64,000 nucleotides of DNA from Dryococelus australis. Lineage: Eukaryota; Arthropoda; Insecta; Phasmatodea; Phasmatidae. The notes beneath the pieces were generated by a model. The model made no database searches. It saw only the letters and a list, made by a program, of their open reading frames with translations, and was not told where the DNA came from. The stretch lies in NCBI GenBank assembly GCA_029891345.1, contig CM057006.1, positions 43,978,556 to 44,042,555 on the forward strand, in the 5' to 3' direction. Within the stretch, counting starts at the first letter, position 1. Every line of letters starts with the position of its first letter. Shown piece by piece: positions 57,951 to 64,000 of this stretch. A program made the position numbers and the translations under genes.

Positions 57951-59158
57951 CACTATCGACCAAAAAGTAATTGGACACCTGTCCACAATGTTTGCTCGGT
58001 GGTTGTCACCCCATTAGAATCTCGTAGGGCCACCCCTTACGGCTATAACAGCAGCCACTCTGTCTGGTATTCTCTCTACAAGTGTGTGCAGGATATCCAC
58101 GGGGATTCATCGCCATTCCTCTTGCAACAATTACATTAGTTGAGCAATGGGTTTTTGCCGCGCCTGATGAGCCATCACCCGGCGATCCAATTCGTCCCAA
58201 AGATATTATATAGGGTCGAGATCGGGGCTCTGGGCGGGCCAGTCCAATCGGCGAACATTGTTGTCGGCATACCACTGCATAGTAGCCCTTGAAACATGGC
58301 ATCTGGCATTGTCATCCTGGAAGTAACACGGGTCTATTCCGTAAAAACACCACAATGTTGGGAGCATTTAATTATCCAGAAAGTTACCATAAGCCTCTGT
58401 GTTCATGCTACCACGGAAAAACATCAGCGGTCCTACGCCGAAGGCAGTGAAATAGCCCCACACCATCACTCCACCACCACCGAATTTCCTAGCTGGCACT
58501 ATACACTCCGGCAGAAGCCGTTCCCCGGGTAGACGCTACTCCCATACCCGTCCATCGGACTGGAATAATGTAAACCTCGACACATTACTCCACAGAACCG
58601 ATTTCCCCTGCTCCAGTGTCCAGTTACGACGGTCCAAACACCACCTGAGTCGCCGAGCTTTATTGCTTGTCGTGATATGGGATTTATGTGCAGCTGCTCT
58701 TCCGAAATATCCAAATCGGTGGGCCTCTGTACCCAATGTTGCAATGGAAACCGATACTCCTGTTGCTGCATGAAACTCCTGTTGGACGGTAGCCATGGGT
58801 TGTGCACTATTTTTGATAATTTCACGTTTCAAGGTTCTGCGATTTCTGTCGGTCAAGATTGGAGGTCGCCCAGAACATGCAGCATTGGCACAATGCCCAT
58901 CGACCTTCCACTTACGCAGAACGAATGCGACCGTTGATTTGGGCCTGTTTATCGTCCGTGCATTCGCCCGGCTGGACAGCACACTGAGATGGCAGCCCAC
59001 AATCACGCCCTTATCGAAGTCCGATAGCTCTGTAACTCGTGCCATCTCCTTATCAACTGGTTTTAAACCGGCCTGCAGCGTATGGCGGCCACACAAGTCA
59101 ACGGACGAACTGAATTACCTATCTTCACCGGTGCCCAATTACTTTTTGGTCGATTGTG
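57951..59158 (-). mobile_element. Complete Tc1/mariner-type element, 1.2 kb, with TA duplications
   Basis: Left end CACTATCGACCAAAAAGTAA and right end, inverted, CACAATCGACCAAAAAGTAA; both continue TTGG-CACC over about 29 bp. TA at 57949-57950 and 59159-59160. The transposase lies on the minus strand. The terminal repeats are almost perfect, so insertion is fairly recent. Confidence 0.95.
58010..59096 (-). pseudogene. Tc1 transposase, inactive
   Basis: A 186-codon open frame (59096-58536; likely start at MARVTELSDFDKGVIVG near 59043) covers the paired-type DNA-binding domain: ELSDFDKGVIVGCHLSV, PKSTVAFVLRKWK, GRPPILTDRNRRTLKREI, and AATGVSVSIATL. The catalytic domain starts with NWTLEQGKSVLWSNVSRFTL, where the usual first catalytic Asp is Asn and the next Glu is Val. 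After a stop near 58536, other frames hold the second block CYFQDDNARCHV (58320-58285) and SPDLDPI before two stops (I-stop-Y, LM-stop-L). About 340 codons in all. Lost catalytic Asp plus stops leave only DNA binding possible. Confidence 0.9.
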
Positions 59159-59189
59159 TACATCAACAGGGATATAAGCATAAGTAGTG

Positions 59190-60630
59190 GAAACAAAATG
59201 TGTTGAACATAAAGTATATTGATTAGATTTTCATTTTATATTATACGACCAAATATCTAATTCTTAGTTTCTGATAGAGCAGAAGTAAATAAAATAATAT
59301 AGTTTCCTTAAGCATAGCATCGCATCGCCATTTCCATATGGCCATGAGTAAAAGCTGACGCACATTAGTTTTTACTTATAGCTCATGTTACTTAATTTAA
59401 AATAAACTGGCATATTGCGTTCTTTACCGTAGGCAGTAAGCACCACACAAAAGTTTTCAGTGAAAAGTTAAAATATCTGGTGGGGATAAATTTACTTGTG
59501 TCGTTAGGCGTGTAACATTTCTTAACTGATATTCTTAAGCAGACCGTTTCACACGCGACATAGTTTTTGAATAAACCGTTATTTCCTGAAGAACAGCACG
59601 CGGTTTGGCGGCTAGCTAGCTAGGTGGAACCCTTGTAAAGCATAAGCATTTTTTAATAATCGTAATTCATATTAAAAGTATTCTTCATCCAGGGTTACAT
59701 AAACTTGAAACCAGTCGGATGCGCTGAGGACGATTTTTGCAAGAATTTTACATGGAAGGTACGATTTTCGAATTAACGCAGCGGGACCATTACAGAAAAA
59801 TTGGAAAACTTACATAATAAAAAAGGTTGGAAAAAAAGGGGGGGGGGATTAATGCACCGTTTAAATTCGCGCCTGTAAACTACAGGCTGTTACACCGAAT
59901 AATTGCCATAGTATTAATAACCCACGACCTTCCTAATGAGCTATCAGAAAAGAAAGGACTTATGCATTACAAAACAAAGGAAACTTATGCAGATGCGATT
60001 TCATCATACTGTGATGTTGAAGGGATGGGACATGCTTTCTGTGTTACTATTTCAACAGTATTGCAGTCTTCGCCTGAAAGAAATATTAAATATGTGTTGT
60101 AATAATATCGTTCTTAAAAGAAGAAAAAAATGATGAAAGTATGTCATCGATAAAATCTAAGTTTGTCTAATGACGAAAATTAGAGATTTCTAGAAGACTT
60201 GAACAGTTGTACTTGTCATTTAGAAACCTTTTATTTAAAAAATACATTTAAAATACCAAGTCTGCCGTGTGGTTGATCTCAACTCTCAAGTCTACCTACA
60301 CTCTCACTTCAAGATTCTAGTGAAGCGTGTAGGGTAAGCTTTTAACATACCTTCATCATCAGTTATTCCTTCACTTTCGGCGAGCTGTATTTTCCTGTTG
60401 GAACCCGGGAAAAAAAAATCTTTTAATCGATTGCTGACCAACCAATCCACTTTTTTTTTGCAGCAGGATGAAACTTGTCTGTTCCAGTTCACGGTATTAA
60501 TGCGGTCTCTTTATTTACAGTACCACAATTTATGCTTGTCACAACAGGCATTCTCACCAACCAGACAAGGTCACATTCACAGCCAGGAATTCAAATGTGA
60601 AGACTGATGGCTCGGTCTTAAAGTTACGAA
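59190..60630. other. No gene seen
   Basis: AT-rich. Open frames 59827-60133 (+) and 60304-60607 lack recognisable domains. Confidence 0.45.
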
Positions 60631-60640
60631 ATGAGTTGTG

Positions 60641-60649
60641 ACACGCACG

Positions 60650-60684
<35 letters not shown>
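60641..60684. repeat. (CA)n microsatellite
   Basis: ACGCACGCACG leading into about 17 CA units. Confidence 0.95.
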
Positions 60685-60686
<2 letters not shown>

Positions 60687-62879
60687 GCACTCTGGCCTTG
60701 GGGCAGGAGGGGTGGAAGGACGAGCAGTCATCACAACACATTCCTCTCCCCCCATCACCTTAACCAGCGACAGCCATGGTGGTTCATATACTCCCCCACC
60801 CCTCCCCGGCCCAAAAAAAACTCACCCCACACAAACAACCCTGAAGTAGTGAGACTGGTATGTGTGAACTGTTCTCCTTACCCTTTCCCATTACAGTGAA
60901 TACCGGATGTCAACACTGTCCTCGCGAGCTCCGTCAGGCCATGCCTCGCGTTTCAGACATCTATTCGCGGTCGCTTCGCATGGACACTCTCGGCCCGTCA
61001 GATCGTATCGTCTGCGTATCATTCTGTTCTGGCAATAATTGACATGAGATTCAAATAATAAGTGCAACCTGAGATTTAATTTGCAGACCTGGTAACACAG
61101 CATTCGCCCCTGTTTTTATCACCCGTTTGTTATATGGATCAGAGCTGTGAAGGGCGCGCCAGTAAAAATATCTTCCGATTTCAATAGAAAACATGTTAAT
61201 AAAAGATTTTGAAATTAGCTTGGCCTTAAATGATCCCGTATATTTCTAGAGGAAGTTAAAGTAAGCACATGTGTTCTAACGCTTTAAACTTGGCCCTCCC
61301 TCCCTTGCACCCCTTGACTGCCTGCAGGGAGGGCCAATGCCCCCCCCCCCCCCGAACCCGCCTCTTGATGTGCCACTGCCTACCTGCATATATTTTAACG
61401 GGAGCTCTGAGTGACACGCAACCAGTTACACGACCTCAGTCCCGCCCTCGCCAGCGAAATTCGCCAGGAGAGATGCGAGGTGTTATGCAGGATTTCCATG
61501 AACTCGTGGAATTCCTTAGAGCATGCGACTTCGCCTCGCTCATGGCTCATTTCCACCCCTACATACTAAAACTCCGCAACATCACAGAGAAACAAGAGAG
61601 AACCTGGCTACTTCTCGAAGCCATGGCGTCATTTGCGGCCCCCTATCCCGTCAACTAGACCCGCATATACCTATTTCCCCTACTCTGTACTGGAGCGACT
61701 CCGAAACACATTACATAAATATTAATCACTATAACGAGCGAAATAGTCGCGTATATATTCTAGTCTTACACAACTGAACATTTTAAGTTTTGCAGCACCA
61801 ATTATTTATTTAAGACGATTTAATAACTTTAATTACAACCGCTTTTAATTTATTTAAATTTTTCCGTGTCAAATAAAAGCTGTTGACGGTAAATTAACGA
61901 CCATGCTGCCATCTCTCGAGCAACTTCATAAGCCCCGCCCCACCAAGTTCTCTCGGACAATCAGAGCCCTCTGGCCTATATTACTGTTTAACTTCACTCA
62001 CGCGACGTGTTTTCATGGCTCTGCTTTCGAATTTTACAAGTCTAAATAATTATCAATACGGAATATAGTTCAAAACAACTGTAAAAATATAAATTCACGC
62101 CTTCAGCGCAATTATACCGCCCGATTTCATAGAAATAAGGCCCCGAAACTGGCCGGAATTTTCCGATCGGTCCGGGACAAAAATCGACCACGTTTAACAA
62201 AACTATTTGGCGCTAGCACCGCGCCAGCCATATCGCTCTCGGACTTCTCCGAGTTAACATGTTTTACTTGACTTTTAGTCGCTCGTCACGGTACATTCAG
62301 ACATGCATTTACACACCAATCAGATTATTTAATGGTTTTTAACAATAACTCATAAGATATGAAGTAATTACTGAAACAACTACACTGATTTAAATTTTCG
62401 CGCAACTTAAATTTACCACTACAATATATATATAATTAAGTTAATTATATAAACCCTTGCCACTCCAGTCATGGGAAAGCTACTTATATCGAAAATTTAA
62501 CTTCATTTGGCTATTAACCTCCGCTTTTTACACCAAACTGTCGCTAGCTCTCTCATAGGGAGCTCGTGACAGTACATCACAAGTCCTGAACTTTAAAATT
62601 CCGCGCTGATAAATTCAATTTAACTTCGCCATTCTCTTTTATCCCGTACAGGCAGGGAAAAAGAGAGTAAAACTCAGCTATGGAAACAGCTCCCAGGCGC
62701 TACCCTGGGAATTATGTAAAAGAATGCTAGCTTTTCCGCATAAAGTAAGTATGATGGGTGCGGAGGGGGGAGGGGGTTAGCTTCTTCTCGCCTCCGCAAG
62801 CTAACTGACAACTAACTGGGTGGCCAAGGTCCCTCACAAGGGACCGATCTACCCCCGCGCTGAGGGAGAAGCGTCCCAG
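60685..62879. other. Unassigned, with a MITE family 1 fragment at about 61380-61435
   Basis: TACCTGCATATATTTTAACG and GCAACCAGTTAC at 61380-61435 are internal family 1 sequence. An open frame to 61658 (+) ends DFASLMAHFHPYILKLRN and then EKQERTWLLLEAMA, helical and amphipathic, but matches no family I know. 61880-62600 resembles non-coding repeat sequence. Confidence 0.35.
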
Positions 62880-63095
62880 TGATGTAAAATGGCGCAACCA
62901 GTAAGTTGGTAAGGATGGGTGGGAAGTAGTCTCATAACTTAATGTCGAATAAAAAGTGTAAGGTAACCATTTGTGATAACTTAAATTATCTCTTTGATAT
63001 CAGTTTTTTTAAATACATTGAAATATAAAAGTTAGCAGATTTTTTAAATATTTAATTTTCAAATAATTTCACAGTTTCATTTTGAGACCCAATGT
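62880..63095. mobile_element. MITE family 1, internal fragment
   Basis: CCAGTAAGTTGGTAAGGATG, GAATAAAAAGTGTAAGGTAA and CCATTTGTGATAACTTAAAT parallel 42253-42340. Both ends are missing. Confidence 0.75.
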
Positions 63096-63571
63096 TGTCT
63101 CATTTAAGCTGCCTGGCATCGAGAAGTTACAAACTGACCGGCCGACTTTGACCGCCACGGTACGCATCGACATGACTGCCCTCTGGCTTCGCTCGGCTGT
63201 CAACGGTGTTAACCCCTAATAAAAATTCACGGTGGAGAATTAACCTTAAAATATTATTCTACACTGATTTAATATCAAATAAAGTTGGGGAATGCGAACT
63301 TACGTCTCTGGAAGCAACAGATGTTTGCAGTGACGAACGGTTTACGAATACGTGTTGCAAAATGGCAAGCTCTGACGCACAGCGCGGGCGACACGTATGA
63401 TGGCTCCCAGCGTACTAGCGGCAGCCAGTGCCTGTGGTTCAAGGCCTTGCCGCTTTGAAGCGTTCCAGTCGCTGGCGCGGCTGGCGCGCCAGCGACTGTT
63501 GAAGACGTAAAGAGCGCGTTGTACGCACCGGATATCCGCACTGTTGTCACGTGTCTCTCAAACAGTCTGTC
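63096..63571. other. GC-richer block with a perfect 14-bp hairpin at 63466-63498
   Basis: CAGTCGCTGGCGCG, a 5-base loop GCTGG, and the exact inverse. The surrounding frames (63206-63400 plus, 63275-63550 minus) show no domain. Confidence 0.4.
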
Positions 63572-63976
63572 CTAATAAAGAAAATCGTAGGGTGTTTTCC
63601 TCTCCAATAAATTTTCGTATAAATACGACCCGATAGCTGAACTATCTTCAGAGACGTTCGGCTGTTGGGGACTTGCACGACGATGGAAATATGTTAAGTA
63701 AATGAAATTAGGCCTCCTGGCCAAAATTATAGGCATGTGTTTGTAGACCTTAGAATTGGATTTGCAAAGTGTTGTACCCGACTGGATTTCTTCGTAATCT
63801 TTGGACTTAGAAAAGTTAAATCTTGAAGACAAAATGTTCAAAAATATAAAATACGGCGTTTTGTTTTCGTTAAAGTTAACGCAGTGTATAGTTGTAACAT
63901 AATTTGTTACATCCAAAAAAAATGTTGCTATTTCAGCCAAAACAGTAAAAGATTCCGCCTTATGGGTTGTGATCAT
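63572..63976 (-). CDS. Unidentified 134-codon open frame
   Basis: An uninterrupted minus-strand frame in AT-rich DNA, with an aliphatic and aromatic composition (VLAEIATFFLDVTNYVTTIH near the start). No domain, signal peptide or splice context is recognised. In DNA with about 60 percent AT a frame of this length is above chance but not compelling; a decayed element or an exon is possible. Confidence 0.15.
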   Translation of the reverse strand: MITTHKAESFTVLAEIATFFLDVTNYVTTIHCVNFNENKTPYFIFLNILSSRFNFSKSKDYEEIQSGTTLCKSNSKVYKHMPIILARRPNFIYLTYFHRRASPQQPNVSEDSSAIGSYLYENLLERKTPYDFLY

Positions 63977-64000
63977 TTTGAAAGCCAGTACTATAAAATA

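Noticed and set aside
58006..58302. 98-codon minus-strand protein
   Set aside because: It is a shifted frame of the Tc1 transposase C-terminal region.

Overview
The window looks like repeat-rich nuclear DNA of an arthropod, most likely an insect with a large genome. It is AT-rich and has no dense gene set. It carries several tRNA-derived SINEs, at least two MITE families with TA-type ends, Tc1/mariner, hAT and P-element-like (THAP) transposase relics, and a broken copy of a zinc-binding 'CEWDSRDR' family that I know mainly from insect genomes. I found no convincing intact host gene. The best candidate is a CpG-rich first exon near 39.05-39.36 kb that ends in a GTAAGT donor.

The main feature is a 23,962-bp Polinton/Maverick (virus-like DNA transposon) at 4280-28241. 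It starts 5'-AG, has ~0.7 kb terminal inverted repeats (4280-5449 and 27541-28241) and lies between near-identical 6-bp target duplications (GTTGGG / GTTGGA). A 435-bp MITE sits in the left repeat, and the right repeat still shows the empty TA site. Inside are relics of most of the Polinton gene set. On the minus strand there is a capsid-like protein (8.7-10.0 kb), an integrase fragment (12.9-13.06 kb), a BRO-N gene array (13.5-15.85 kb) and a second structural-type protein (21.3-22.1 kb). On the plus strand there is an uncharacterised Polinton protein, a phospholipase A2-like protein, a hydrophobic core-like protein, a cysteine protease remnant and a fibre-like protein (10.1-12.8 kb); small zinc and OB-like proteins (16.0-17.2 kb); protein-primed DNA polymerase B (17.4-21.2 kb); and an FtsK/A32-type packaging ATPase (22.1-22.8 kb). 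Every one carries stops, frameshifts or lost active-site residues, so the element is a fossil. Two ~550-bp foldback repeats in the same orientation bracket the gene block, two adjacent (TA)n-centred palindromes lie at 13.24-13.53 kb, and tandem repeats fill the subterminal zones.

Right of the Polinton (28.3-45 kb) is a mosaic of SINEs and MITEs, with a Tc1 relic (31.0-31.9 kb), a candidate CpG promoter and polyglutamine first exon (39.05-39.36 kb), an ~800-bp foldback element directly inside the intron that would follow, and a 5 x 60-bp minisatellite (42.9-43.2 kb).

From 45 to 64 kb lie a P-element/THAP9-like transposase pseudogene with a recognisable spliced THAP domain (47.96-53.14 kb), a ~490-bp copy of its 3' end placed inside an antisense hAT (ZMYM1-like) transposase relic (55.0-57.1 kb), and a complete but dead Tc1 element with TA duplications (57951-59158). 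The last 5 kb is mostly unassigned. All family assignments were made by eye from motifs; no database search was possible.
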